From NCBI GenBank assembly GCA_021777105.1, contig JAIQZQ010000066.1, forward strand, positions 1 to 64,000: a stretch of 64,000 nucleotides of DNA, written 5' to 3'. Origin of the DNA: Candidatus Anammoxibacter sp. Lineage in GTDB: Bacteria > Planctomycetota > Brocadiia > Brocadiales > Anammoxibacteraceae. Shown here piece after piece: positions 25,858 to 35,359 of this stretch. A model generated the notes under the pieces. The model saw nothing but the letters and a program-made list of their open reading frames with translations. It had not been told where the DNA came from and searched no databases. Made by a program: the position numbers and the translations under genes. Every line of letters starts with the position of its first letter. Positions within the stretch are counted from its first letter, which is position 1.

Positions 25858-26001
25858 ATGACCGAAGAAAAAAAAATAGTCCAACCAAAATCTACAACGC
25901 CTCAACAAACAAGACCATTACCTCAAACAGAAGAAAAAGGATTACCGCCAGTTGATTATAGTCCCCCTACACCTCCGGTAAAGCCACCAAAGAAAACGTA
26001 A
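25858..26001 (+). CDS. Small proline-rich partner protein
   Basis: 47 residues, too short for usual gene finders. It starts 1 base after the stop of the two-TM gene. The first half is Glu/Lys/Thr/Gln rich; the second is GLPPVDYSPPTPPVKPPKKT, with several PxxP-like runs. Such tails bind SH3-like or WW-like modules or stay disordered. Tight spacing implies translational coupling, and the pair likely works together. Confidence 0.65.
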   Translation: MTEEKKIVQPKSTTPQQTRPLPQTEEKGLPPVDYSPPTPPVKPPKKT

Positions 26002-26002
26002 G

Positions 26003-26421
26003 GGCAAGCCCAGGGTCACATCTTAACAGGGTGTCCGAGAATGCAAATTCTCAAAAATTATTTGTTGATATCAAAGGACTTATGACTTGAAAATTGGCCG
26101 AAATTGCTATTCTCGGACACCCTGTTAAGAGGCTGTCCGAGAATCTAAAATCGCAAAAATTACTCGTTGATATTAAAAGGCTTATGACTTGAAAATTGAA
26201 CGAAATTGATATTCTCGAACAGCCTGTTAAGTATTAAATATTAATGTTTTTTGCTTTAAGGATGGCTTCGCATGGTCGTACCTCAAAATCAGAATTTAGC
26301 TAATGCTTTTAATTTTATACAGATAAGATTCAAAGATGGAATGTTCTTGTAAAGTGCTGTTAATAAGGCTTTGATAAGTATATGAATACTCAATATTTAA
26401 GATGTGGCCCTAGGCTTTGCC
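26003..26421. mobile_element. 419-bp inverted-repeat element with nested palindromes
   Basis: GGCAAGCCCAGGGTCACATC at 26003-26022 is inverted at 26402-26421 (GATGTGGCCCTAGGCTTTGCC). A third end-like copy (GAGATGTGACCCTAAGCTTGG) is at 26493-26513. Inside are two copies of a palindromic element of about 108 bp (26022-26129 and 26124-26231), each ending in near-perfect 21-base inverted repeats containing CTGTCCGAGAAT or GTGTCCGAGAAT, and sharing the last bases. No gene fits inside. The other bases up to 26602 hold no supported gene. Confidence 0.65.
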
Positions 26422-26602
26422 AACAAAGCGCTAGATTCTAATGCCATAAATACAGGCATTAAACAGTTAAAAAAAAGAAATACTTTATACTTGAGATGTG
26501 ACCCTAAGCTTGGCCAAAATGTGAAAACCAAAAAGATATACTTGTAGGAAAATCCAACAAAACAGCCATTGAATTAACCCGGAATTCCTCATAGGAAAAA
26601 AA

Positions 26603-29600
26603 ATGCCTCAGAAACTGATTCAACAGCTGTTAAAGTTAAGAAACAGTGACGAATTATCTCAATGGATAACTATACATATCCGTGAATTAGACGATCATTT
26701 CTTTCAAGCTATGGAATCAGTTATTGCTAAAAACTTCAATGATAATCCGCAACTATCCCAGTATTTTGAACAATTCCTGCCAGTATTGAAAAATGCGGTT
26801 TCCCAATCAACCAGAATGCCCTCCTCCAATCTGCCGCCATTGATTACTCAGCTTTTTAATGAAATCCAATCGGGAAAAATAGACAAAACTGAGGCCTTGA
26901 AAAGAGCTAAAACAATCCGGTTGAGTAATGAGGAAGCATCCGCATCTGAAGGTTATCTTGGGCAAATATCTCAAAAAAAAAACTTACCTCAAATAACATT
27001 TTTTTTAGTCGATATCTTTTTAATTGTAGTTGGGTCTGTAAAAGATAAAGAGTTAAAAGGAATAATTCTTGGTATATGTGCCAGCATCTTTCAGAAGAAT
27101 CCCCAGACAATGCATAAGGCTATCGAAGCTTATGAAAGGGCATTAGGAATACTTGCTGGTCTAGGGGATAAAGAGTCTATTGGTGCAATCCATAACAATC
27201 TAGGAAATGTCTATCGTGATTTACTGAGGGGCGATAGAGAAGAGAACCTCCAGAACGCCGTTGAATGCTTTCAAAAAGCCCTGAAGATATATACAAAAGC
27301 AAGTTTCCCGACGAATTATGCCGGCACCCAGAACAACTTGGGACTAGCCTATCGTGATTTACCAACGGGTGACCGGAGGGAAAACTTACAAAACGCAATT
27401 GCATGCTACCATCAAGCGTTGCAAATTTATACCAAAGCAAGCTTCCCAATCCAGTACGCCATCACTCAACACAACCTGGGAGACGCCTATTCCAAGTTAA
27501 CGACGGGTGACCGGGAGAACCTCAAAAATGCAATTAAATCTTATCAAAAAGCCCTGACGATTTATAACAAAGCAAACTTCCCGGTCCAGTACGCTACCAC
27601 ACAAAATAATATGGGAGATGCCTATCGCAAATTACCGACGGGTGACCGGGAGAACCTCAAAAACGCAATTGAATCTTATCAAAAAGCCCTGACGATTTAT
27701 AACAAAGCAAGCTTCCCTGACCAGTACGCTACAATCCAGAACAACTTGGGAAATGCCTATCGCGAATTACCGACGGGCAACCGGAGGGAAAACCCCCAAA
27801 ACGCTATTGCAAGCTATCATCAAGCCCTGAAGATTTACACCAAAACAGACTTCCCGATCCAGTACGCTGGCATCCAGCACAACCTAGGAGATACCTATCG
27901 CGAATTACCGATGGGTGACCGGGGTGAAAACTTACAAAACGCAATTGCATGCTATCAAAAAGCCTTAGAGATAAGAACCAAAGTGACCTTCCCGATCGAG
28001 TTCGGCGTTACTCAGTATGACCTAGGACAAGCCTATCGTGATTTACCGACGGGTGACCATGAGGAGAACCTTAAAAATACAATTGCATGTTTTCAACAAG
28101 CCCTGATGATTTATACCAAAGCAGACTTCCCTGTCCAATACGCTAGCATTCAGAACAACCTGGGAAATGCCTACCGCGAATTACCGACGGATAGCAGGCG
28201 GGAGGATCTCAAAAACTCCATTGAATGCTACCAACAAGCCCTGACGATTTATACCAAAGTGGACTTCCCGGGCGAGTATGCCAGCACACAGCACAACTTG
28301 GGAAACGCTTATGAATATTTACTGACGGGTGACCGGGGTAAAAACTTACAGAACGCAATTGTATGCTATCAAAAAGCCATGGAGATAAGAACCGAAGCAG
28401 ACTTCCCGGGCGAGTACGCCAGCACCCAGCACAAGATGGGAAACGCCTATAGAAATTTACCAACGGGTGACCGGGGTAAAAACTTACAGAACGCAATTGC
28501 ATGCTTTCAACAAGCCTTGAAACTTTATACCAAAACAGACTTCTCATTCGAGTATGCTGCTACCCTATACAGCCTGGGCACTTCCTATTCAGACTTACCG
28601 ACCGGTGACAGAGAGGACAACCTTCAAAACGCACTTGTATGTTTTCAACAAGCCTTGGAGATAAGAACCAAAGTGAACTTCCCGGTCGAGTATGCTGCCA
28701 CACAAAACAGCCTAGGGCTAACCTATTATAATCTACCGACTGGCGACCGGGGGGAGAATTTCCAAAACGCAATTGCAAGCTATCAAAAAGCCCTGGAGAT
28801 TTATACCAAAGTGGATCACCCTTTCGACTACGCTGGTACCCAGCACAACTTGGGAAATGCCTATCGCAAATTACCGACTGGCGACCGAACGGAAAACTTC
28901 CAAAATGCACTTACATGTTTTCAACAAGCCTTGGAGATAACTACCAAAGCGGACTTCCCGGTCGAATATGCTGCAACACAGAACAGCTTGGGAGCAGCCT
29001 ATTGCTTGTTACCAACAGGCGATCCGGAGGAGAACCTTCAAAACGCAATTGCAAGCTATCAAAAAGCCTTGGAGATAAGAACCAAAACGGACTTCCCTAG
29101 GGACTACGCCATGACCAAAAACAACTTGGGAGCTGCCTATTCTATGTTACCGACGGGCGACCGAGGGGAGAACCTCAAAAGCGCAATTGCATGCTATCAA
29201 AAAGCCCTGGAGATAAATACCAAAGAGGCCTTCCCAATTGATTACGCCATGGCCCAAAACAACCTAGGAGCAGCCTATTATAAGTTACCGACTGGCGAAC
29301 CAGGGGACAACCTTCAAAACGCAATTACATGCTATCAAAAAGCCCTGAAAATAACAACCAAAGAGAACTTCCCGGTTGAGTACGCCGACACTAAGTACAA
29401 CCTGGGAATGCTCTATTACAAATTATCGACGGGTGACCGAAGAAAGAACCTCAAAAATGCAATTGCATGCTATCAAAAAGCCTTAGAGATAAGAAAGCAA
29501 CAAAAACTCTGGGCGGATTTCTTACAAACAAGCCGAAATTTTATTAGACTTTATTTTGCGGAAAAAGACTGGGTAAAGGTGCTGGATCTTTCCAAGGATG

Positions 29601-31204
29601 CCATTGTTATATACAACGAATACTGGGATCTGATCTTTTTAAGTGAATCAAAAAAGGCCTTGTCCAATCTCGTATTCGATATCTTCCGCATGTTAAGCTA
29701 TGCCCTTTTCCAAAAAGGACAGTTCCTCGAAGCCGTTACGGTTTTGGATGAAGGTTCTTCTCGCCATTTATCCGAAATCCTGAGAATGGGACAGGAACTT
29801 CCTGAGAACATACCCGAACCTATCAGAACAAATATCCATTTGCTCTACAAAGAGGTCCAGGATTTACGACCGGGGTCGGGAAAAGTAGACAGGATAGAAG
29901 TCTATAAGGAAAAACTGAAAGACTTCAAAGAACTTATGAAACCATATCGCCCCAGAGGAACCGGTACCCTTCGGGATTTTCTCCCTCACCTCAAACAGGA
30001 AAAAGCAGCCTTGTTGTATCTAAATGTAACCTCCCATGGAGGATTTTACATCCTTGTTCATGATATTGACCTAAGAGAAAAGGATATTTTTCCGCTGGCG
30101 AAGATTGGTGACGATGCAGTAAAAGAGTTTTATTTGAATAAAAAAGACGGGTGGTTTACCCTATATAACCAGGACAGACTTTATAAACTTGGAAAACTTT
30201 TTGAACAGATCGAAGGAAAAATACAGGATTTTGCCAACGAGAGTGGATTTAAGAAAATCTTACAAAGGGTTGAGGAACTGGGAATTAAAAAACTGATCAT
30301 TGTTCCCCAAGGGCTTTTACATACCTTCCCCTTCGTAGGTATCAAGGCAATACCCGAAGATTTGGAAATTTGTTTTGCCCCCAACGCCCAGCTGTTGTTG
30401 AATTCTTATCTAAATACCTGTGTAACCGATCGAGACCAAATGTCCTTTACCGGCTTCGCCAATCCCTGTGAAGACTCAAGGCTTTTCTTTACCAATGCCG
30501 AGGTCGCTTACATTGCCTCTCTAATGCATTGTAACGGAAATCCAAACGTTAAAATCCATTGGGGTAGAAAGGGGGATAAACAAACGATTTCTGATGCCGG
30601 CAAAGAGAGTACTCTTCTTCATTTTTCCACTCACGGTCTTTATGATGCAAAAGACGCCGAAAACTCCCGGCTGTTTTTATTTCAAGACCAACTCTGTTTG
30701 AAAGATATCTATCAACTGAAGTTTCCTTCCTGCTTCATGGTTGGAATGAGCGCTTGTGAAACCGGCCTGCCGGACGTCAACAGTCCAGGAGAGTATACGT
30801 GTTTATCTGCTGGATTTCACCTAGCTGGTGCGAAGACAGTGGTTTCCACTTTATGGCCCGTGTTCGACTTATCCACGTCTTTGCTGATAGGAGAATTTTA
30901 CAGGTGCTTTCTCCATGATGACGTATCCCTAGCTTATGCCATGCGCCTGGCACAAAAGTGGCTCAAAGAGGCCCCTCCCGGTGTCATTATTAAACGCCTA
31001 GAAGAATACCGGACCATATTGAAAGAAGAAAAGGAAAAACAAATAGTTAAAGATGAGCCTGGGATTGATTCCCAAATCAACATAATCAATGGTAGCCTGA
31101 TCGGGATTGAATCCCAGATGAACAAGCTCAAAAAAACCGATACCCCACCCTTTCAAAATCCCTATTATTGGGCAGGATTTGTCGTCAACGGATGGGGATT
31201 TTGA
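26603..31204 (+). CDS. TPR-CHAT caspase-like protease
   Basis: 1533 residues. After about 175 N-terminal residues come some 17 TPR-like units of about 46 residues, each close to PTGDRxENLQNAIACYQKAL then EYAxTQNNLGxAY. The C-terminus is a CHAT domain (caspase HetF associated with TPRs): LLHFSTHGLYDA with H1344 and VGMSACETG with C1385 form the catalytic His-Cys dyad, and LSAGFHLAGAKTVVSTLWPV follows. TPR-CHAT proteins include the Craspase protease, but here there is no CRISPR effector. The repeats are conserved even at DNA level, pointing to recent expansion. AGGA is about 8 bases ahead. It is flanked by MITEs and the cassette segment. A substrate or trigger gene is not evident. Confidence 0.9.
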   Translation: MPQKLIQQLLKLRNSDELSQWITIHIRELDDHFFQAMESVIAKNFNDNPQLSQYFEQFLPVLKNAVSQSTRMPSSNLPPLITQLFNEIQSGKIDKTEALKRAKTIRLSNEEASASEGYLGQISQKKNLPQITFFLVDIFLIVVGSVKDKELKGIILGICASIFQKNPQTMHKAIEAYERALGILAGLGDKESIGAIHNNLGNVYRDLLRGDREENLQNAVECFQKALKIYTKASFPTNYAGTQNNLGLAYRDLPTGDRRENLQNAIACYHQALQIYTKASFPIQYAITQHNLGDAYSKLTTGDRENLKNAIKSYQKALTIYNKANFPVQYATTQNNMGDAYRKLPTGDRENLKNAIESYQKALTIYNKASFPDQYATIQNNLGNAYRELPTGNRRENPQNAIASYHQALKIYTKTDFPIQYAGIQHNLGDTYRELPMGDRGENLQNAIACYQKALEIRTKVTFPIEFGVTQYDLGQAYRDLPTGDHEENLKNTIACFQQALMIYTKADFPVQYASIQNNLGNAYRELPTDSRREDLKNSIECYQQALTIYTKVDFPGEYASTQHNLGNAYEYLLTGDRGKNLQNAIVCYQKAMEIRTEADFPGEYASTQHKMGNAYRNLPTGDRGKNLQNAIACFQQALKLYTKTDFSFEYAATLYSLGTSYSDLPTGDREDNLQNALVCFQQALEIRTKVNFPVEYAATQNSLGLTYYNLPTGDRGENFQNAIASYQKALEIYTKVDHPFDYAGTQHNLGNAYRKLPTGDRTENFQNALTCFQQALEITTKADFPVEYAATQNSLGAAYCLLPTGDPEENLQNAIASYQKALEIRTKTDFPRDYAMTKNNLGAAYSMLPTGDRGENLKSAIACYQKALEINTKEAFPIDYAMAQNNLGAAYYKLPTGEPGDNLQNAITCYQKALKITTKENFPVEYADTKYNLGMLYYKLSTGDRRKNLKNAIACYQKALEIRKQQKLWADFLQTSRNFIRLYFAEKDWVKVLDLSKDAIVIYNEYWDLIFLSESKKALSNLVFDIFRMLSYALFQKGQFLEAVTVLDEGSSRHLSEILRMGQELPENIPEPIRTNIHLLYKEVQDLRPGSGKVDRIEVYKEKLKDFKELMKPYRPRGTGTLRDFLPHLKQEKAALLYLNVTSHGGFYILVHDIDLREKDIFPLAKIGDDAVKEFYLNKKDGWFTLYNQDRLYKLGKLFEQIEGKIQDFANESGFKKILQRVEELGIKKLIIVPQGLLHTFPFVGIKAIPEDLEICFAPNAQLLLNSYLNTCVTDRDQMSFTGFANPCEDSRLFFTNAEVAYIASLMHCNGNPNVKIHWGRKGDKQTISDAGKESTLLHFSTHGLYDAKDAENSRLFLFQDQLCLKDIYQLKFPSCFMVGMSACETGLPDVNSPGEYTCLSAGFHLAGAKTVVSTLWPVFDLSTSLLIGEFYRCFLHDDVSLAYAMRLAQKWLKEAPPGVIIKRLEEYRTILKEEKEKQIVKDEPGIDSQINIINGSLIGIESQMNKLKKTDTPPFQNPYYWAGFVVNGWGF

Positions 31205-31802
31205 CCGGATAAGGATACAAGGGTGTCCGGGGTTCAATCTCCGCCAGCCCCTTAAGATTCCCGTTATGATGCGCTAAGGCATTGCCGTTTAAAATCACGG
31301 GACAGGCTTAATATGCTAGGCTTTTAGGCGACAATTTTGTATTATTACGTTTGATGGCTCTACCTGGGGCCACCCATTAGAAGCTCCCTGTCAAGCACAA
31401 AAGATCCCCCTGGCAAAAAAAATGTAATTTTTTTGTGATTCTAAGATAATCTTGGGACAGGCTTAATATGTTGCTTTTTCGCCTGTAATTTTGTAAACTT
31501 ATAAAATTGTATTTTTGCAACTTAAATTATTGCTAAAAGGAGGGTTAGGTATGCCAAGGATTCCGAGAATGGCAAGATGAAATTTTGGATTTTAGATTTT
31601 GGATTTTAAATTAAAGGCGTAGAACGTAAAAAAAAACGTTAATTCATATAAAAAAGGAGGGTTACTTATGCCAAGGATTCCGCAGATGGCAAGATGAAAT
31701 TTTGGATGTTGAATTTTAAATTAAGAGCAATGGCAGGGTAAAGCGAGATACAATTTGCCATATCATAAAATTGTTAAACTATTTAAAAAAGGAGAAATTA
31801 AA
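31205..31802 (+). other. Intergenic with tandem duplicates of a transposase gene start
   Basis: Two 9-residue frames (31551-31580 and 31668-31697, MPRIPRMAR and MPRIPQMAR), each with GGAGGG ahead, copy the start of the RAYT gene at 31803 (MPRIPRM). Further upstream, GGGACAGGCTTAATATG occurs twice (near 31301 and 31452). No other gene is supported. Confidence 0.6.
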
Positions 31803-33091
31803 ATGCCGAGAATACCACGAATGGTCGTAAAAGGAGAAGATGCAATATACCATGTTATTACTAAAAGCACGTTGCCGGGGTATGTTTTAGGCTCGGTGGA
31901 GAAGGATTATTTGGTTAATCTTACTTAGGACTCAGGCAAAGCCACTTTACATTTTTAGCCGAATAGGCACCTTATCTTCCGCCATTCTTTAATCGTCAAA
32001 TCCTCAACGCGGCTTAGGCCACGCTTCCGGTTCAACTCAATCATAATGACTAAATCTAACGCAACTCTTCAACAAAAAATTGCAAATTGATTTTTCCTAA
32101 GCCCTTTATTGCTTCGCGGGACGCTTTTTGTCGAGGTGTTTGGGTACTGCATTATGGGAAACCATTTCCACTTGCTTGTAAAGGAACGTGGAATAACTAA
32201 AACGCCTCATCTCACATCCTTCTTCAGGCAATCTTTGCCCGTTCTTCAATCGCCCAATCCTCAACGCAGCTTAGGCTGCGCATCCGGTTCGGCTCAATCA
32301 GACCGATCAAATCTTACCTAAATCTGAATGGATTTGTGACATTTTAGTTATTCCGCGTTCCTAAGGCGAAAAATAGGGAAGATTATTCGGATGATGAGTT
32401 GAAAAAGGGGCTTGCATTGTTTTTCCGCAAGGATGAAAGGGTGGTTGAAGAGGGCCGGCTCCCCTATTTCCGGGATAAGTTTTCGAATTTGTCGGAATTT
32501 GTAAAGGAGATAAAGCAGAGATTTTCACGATATTATAATAAAGCGCATGATAGAACAGGGTATTTTTGGGGAGACAGGTTTAAGAGTGTGATTTTGGAAA
32601 GCGGGGACACTTTGATTAATTGTTTAGCTTATATTGATTTGAATCCTGTAAGGGCAAATATGGTGGAGAAACCAGAAGATTATAGATGGTGTTCGATAGG
32701 TTATCATGCGCAGACGGGAAACAAGGGCGACTTTCTATCAATGGATTTAGGGTTAATGGGATATAACGAAATGGGCGCGAAGGAGAGGTTTGCTGATTAC
32801 AGGGAATACTTGTATGAAAAAGGCGGGTTGGAGACTGAAAAAGGGGAGTCTATAGATGAGAAGATAATAGCCGGGGAAAGGGGTTAAAAATATGGATTTA
32901 CAACCATGGACAGGTTAAGATTCAGGACAAGGTATTTTACGGATAGCGGGATAATAGGGACAAAATCGTTTGTAAACAGTTATTACGACATGTTTAAGAG
33001 TAATTTTGGATCGGACAAGCCCAAAAAACCGAAAAGAGTATCGGGGTTGGATGGTGTTTATTCACTAAAGCGGCTATCAAATGAGACATAA
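31803..33091 (+). pseudogene. REP-associated tyrosine transposase (RAYT, Y1) relic 1
   Basis: Pieces of one Y1/HUH transposase lie in order. The N-terminus MPRIPRMVVKGEDAIYHVIT ends at a TAG (31926). VEVFGYCIMGNHFHLLVK near 32130 carries the HUH motif (HFH). From 32399, GRLPYFRDKFSNLSEFVKEI, FSRYYNKAH, GYFWGDRFKSVILE and AYIDLNPVRANMVEKPEDYRW follow, with the catalytic Tyr region RYYNK. The frame then hits TAA at 32885 and continues with RTRYFTDSGIIGTKSFV to 33091. Two related insertions (about 31925-32100 and 32200-32345), sharing CAATCCTCAACGC-like text, split the gene. RAYTs mobilise REP palindromes, which abound here. Confidence 0.8.
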
Positions 33092-33211
33092 AAGGAGATA
33101 TGATTCCAAGGCTTGCGTATAATGCATTACGGACTCCGCCTATGCCAACACGAGTCTTGACCATGGCTGAAAGCGCCTGGTAATTAGTTAATCTTATATG
33201 GGAGAAAAGGG

Positions 33212-34264
33212 ATGAATTATAATCAAATTTTAGACTGCTTAGATTTAGAAATCATCGTTATCAATCCGAAAACGTATGAAATAAAGTACGCAAACCAAAA
33301 GTATCTTGATAAACATGGAATAAAAGAATTAGGTTTGAAGAAGTGTTATGAAATTTCACACAAAAAAAGCGAGCCGTGCAAATCTACAGAACATCCATGT
33401 CCGCTAAATAAGACACTGCGCAATAAGAAGAAATCTTCTTTTTTACACAAACATTTCGACCTACACGGTGATCAGTATATGGTTGAAGTCTCTACTATTC
33501 CAATTTTATCCCTAGATGGGAACGTTGATTTAGTAGTTGAAAAAGTTGAGGATGTAAGCGAACGGCAAGAGCAATTACAATTAATGGAGCAGCGCGCGGC
33601 AGTTGGTATTATGGCTAGCGCCGTAGCCCATGAAATGAATAACCAACTCACGGGCTACAAAGGAAGTTTTCAATTATTACTCAAGAAAGCAGGATATGAA
33701 GATCATAATGCCAATATAGGAGCTCTAACCAGATCCGTAGAGAACCTGGAAAGGCTAGTTAAAAATTTATCAAACTTGGGAAAACCTTTGAATAAGGAAA
33801 TGCAATTAGTAGCATTGGATTGTATTATACGGGAGATGATAGACGAGTTAGTGTTAGAGGGGATCTTAAAGTATGTTGAGATAAAATATCACTTTGAATC
33901 AAAAACACCTAATATTTATATCATGCCGAATTACATAAAACAGGTGATCTTAAACTTGTGCATTAATTCAGTGCATGCGATGGAAGGGAGTATAGAGAAA
34001 CGGTTAACTATATGTTGCGGGTTGCAGCCTGATGGTGAATTTATATACTTTTCCATATCTGATACCGGATGTGGAATTCCAAACGATAGATTAAATAAAA
34101 TTTTTGAACCTTTTTATACTACAAAAGAAGAAAAAGGCACGGGTCTGGGGCTTTGGGTTATAAAGTCAATTATTGAAAATCACGGAGGGAGCGTTACTGT
34201 TGAGAGTGTAGTTGGATTGTCTACAACATTTAAACTATATTTACCGCTGAATATGCAAGCTTAA
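33212..34264 (+). CDS. PAS-sensor histidine kinase (orphan)
   Basis: 350 residues, no membrane helix. A PAS-like N-terminal domain (about 1-115) has a Cys/His-rich stretch, KKCYEISHKKSEPC then HPCPL, often seen in redox or metal-responsive PAS domains. The kinase core follows: H140 in AVAHEMNNQLTGYKG, N box QVILNLCINSVHAM, G1 ISDTGCGIP, F box FEPFYTTK, G2 GTGLGLWV. It autophosphorylates His140 and needs a response regulator, none of which is near. It lies between two RAYT relics, suggesting it was carried or trapped there. GGAG plus AAAAGGG precede the start. Confidence 0.85.
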   Translation: MNYNQILDCLDLEIIVINPKTYEIKYANQKYLDKHGIKELGLKKCYEISHKKSEPCKSTEHPCPLNKTLRNKKKSSFLHKHFDLHGDQYMVEVSTIPILSLDGNVDLVVEKVEDVSERQEQLQLMEQRAAVGIMASAVAHEMNNQLTGYKGSFQLLLKKAGYEDHNANIGALTRSVENLERLVKNLSNLGKPLNKEMQLVALDCIIREMIDELVLEGILKYVEIKYHFESKTPNIYIMPNYIKQVILNLCINSVHAMEGSIEKRLTICCGLQPDGEFIYFSISDTGCGIPNDRLNKIFEPFYTTKEEKGTGLGLWVIKSIIENHGGSVTVESVVGLSTTFKLYLPLNMQA

Positions 34265-34284
34265 AAAGAATAAACAACTTATGG

Positions 34285-34611
34285 ACAAATTGGGTTGATC
34301 AGACTGTTTAGCGGGATATTTTTTACTGAATTATTTGGGTTTTGTATTATGGGGAACCATTTTCATCTGATGGTGAAAATGAAGTTGTCTGATGATTATT
34401 CAGATGAGGAGGTAAAAGGCTCTCTAATAAGGATGATTCCAAGGTTATGACGGACGGTGAGGTCCCCTATTTTCGCAATAAGTTCTCTAATTTGTCTGAA
34501 TTTATGCGCGAGATAAAGCAATGGTTTTCGCGGTATTATAATAAGAGACATGAAAGGAGAGGCTATTTCCGGGGAGACAGGTTTAAAAGCGTTATTGTTG
34601 AAAAAGGCTAC
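34285..34611 (+). pseudogene. RAYT relic 2
   Basis: FTELFGFCIMGNHFHLMVK (HUH motif) continues to about 34445 where the frame shifts. EVPYFRNKFSNLSEFMREI and FSRYYNKRHERRGYFRGDRF follow in another frame until about 34605, where a REP-type sequence replaces the C-terminus. Both ends are missing. It is clearly related to relic 1 but not identical. Confidence 0.75.
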
Positions 34612-34614
34612 TAT

Positions 34615-34690
34615 ATGTTGGGTTTCACTATGCTCTACCCAACCTACTTGTTGTAATATTGCCTTCTGAACCATGGGGTTTTGTTATGGC
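34615..34690. repeat. REP-type repeat, copy 1
   Basis: TTGGGTTTCACTATGCTCTACCCAACCTAC is palindromic at its ends and is followed by about 40 bases (TGTAATATTGCCTTCTGAAC) shared with 35648-35720. A reverse half-copy is at 61458-61490. Confidence 0.75.
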
Positions 34691-34727
34691 AACCAGAAAG
34701 AGGAGAACATAAATCAAACGCTTTACA

Positions 34728-35141
34728 TTATTCGGTTTCAAAGAATGATATAAAACCTTTTGATTCTAATCCATTTTTCAATTCTTTATCACCTGTCCAT
34801 AACAATCCATCTAATTCTATAGTGACGGCAACAAAAGGTATATCTTTTTCATCTATATCATTGCATAAATCAAAAGCTCTCTGCAAACTTTCGTCCGACA
34901 ATGTATTTGCGTCGTATAAATGTATTTTCTTAAGAAGGCTATACAAAAGCTCTAATATTTCATCATCATTAAAATTTGAATATTTTTGTATTTTTTCTTT
35001 ATATTTAAATAATTCAACAACAGCATATTTGCAGGAATAGATGTTGATATTTTCGTTTGATATAATAGTATCCCTGAATATTTTATTTTTCCCCAATAAA
35101 GCAGAAAATAAAATATTCGTATCTACAATTATCGGTTTCAA
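34728..35141 (-). CDS. PIN-domain toxin
   Basis: 137 residues. D7 in IIVDTNILFSALLG, Glu in AVVELFKYKE, and paired Asp in DIPFVAVT and TGDKEL give the PIN nuclease site. Its ATG overlaps the stop of the upstream small gene (35138-35359), so the two are coupled. The layout matches a VapBC-like module although the antitoxin type is different. Confidence 0.75.
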   Translation of the reverse strand: MKPIIVDTNILFSALLGKNKIFRDTIISNENINIYSCKYAVVELFKYKEKIQKYSNFNDDEILELLYSLLKKIHLYDANTLSDESLQRAFDLCNDIDEKDIPFVAVTIELDGLLWTGDKELKNGLESKGFISFFETE

Positions 35142-35359
35142 ATCTTTATCCTTTTTAATAGCGGACCTTTATTCTTTTGCCACCAATCCAGTTTAAGCTG
35201 TTCTGATAATTCCCATGCCTGTTCCTCAGTTAACTTGCTTTTTTCAGCTATTGTTTCCAGACGCAGTCTTTCAAGAAATTGCTGCGCATAATCCGTAGAA
35301 ACAAACTGCTTTGGAAATTTTAAAATTGCTTCGTCTTTTTCAAATGTAATATTTACCAT
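35138..35359 (-). CDS. Probable antitoxin of the PIN module
   Basis: 73 residues: a short beta-rich N-terminus (VNITFEKDEAILKFP) then helices with LTEEQAWELSEQLKLDWW. It has no clear DNA-binding motif, but size, coupling and position match antitoxins found with this PIN subgroup. The downstream toxin starts within its stop codon. Confidence 0.6.
   Translation of the reverse strand: MVNITFEKDEAILKFPKQFVSTDYAQQFLERLRLETIAEKSKLTEEQAWELSEQLKLDWWQKNKGPLLKRIKI

Noticed and set aside
27200..29480. Regular 138-141-bp DNA repeats as a possible repeat array
   Set aside because: They are the TPR units of an intact coding sequence in one frame.
34681..35040. Plus-strand frame over the PIN toxin
   Set aside because: Opposite strand has a complete PIN active site and a coupled antitoxin.
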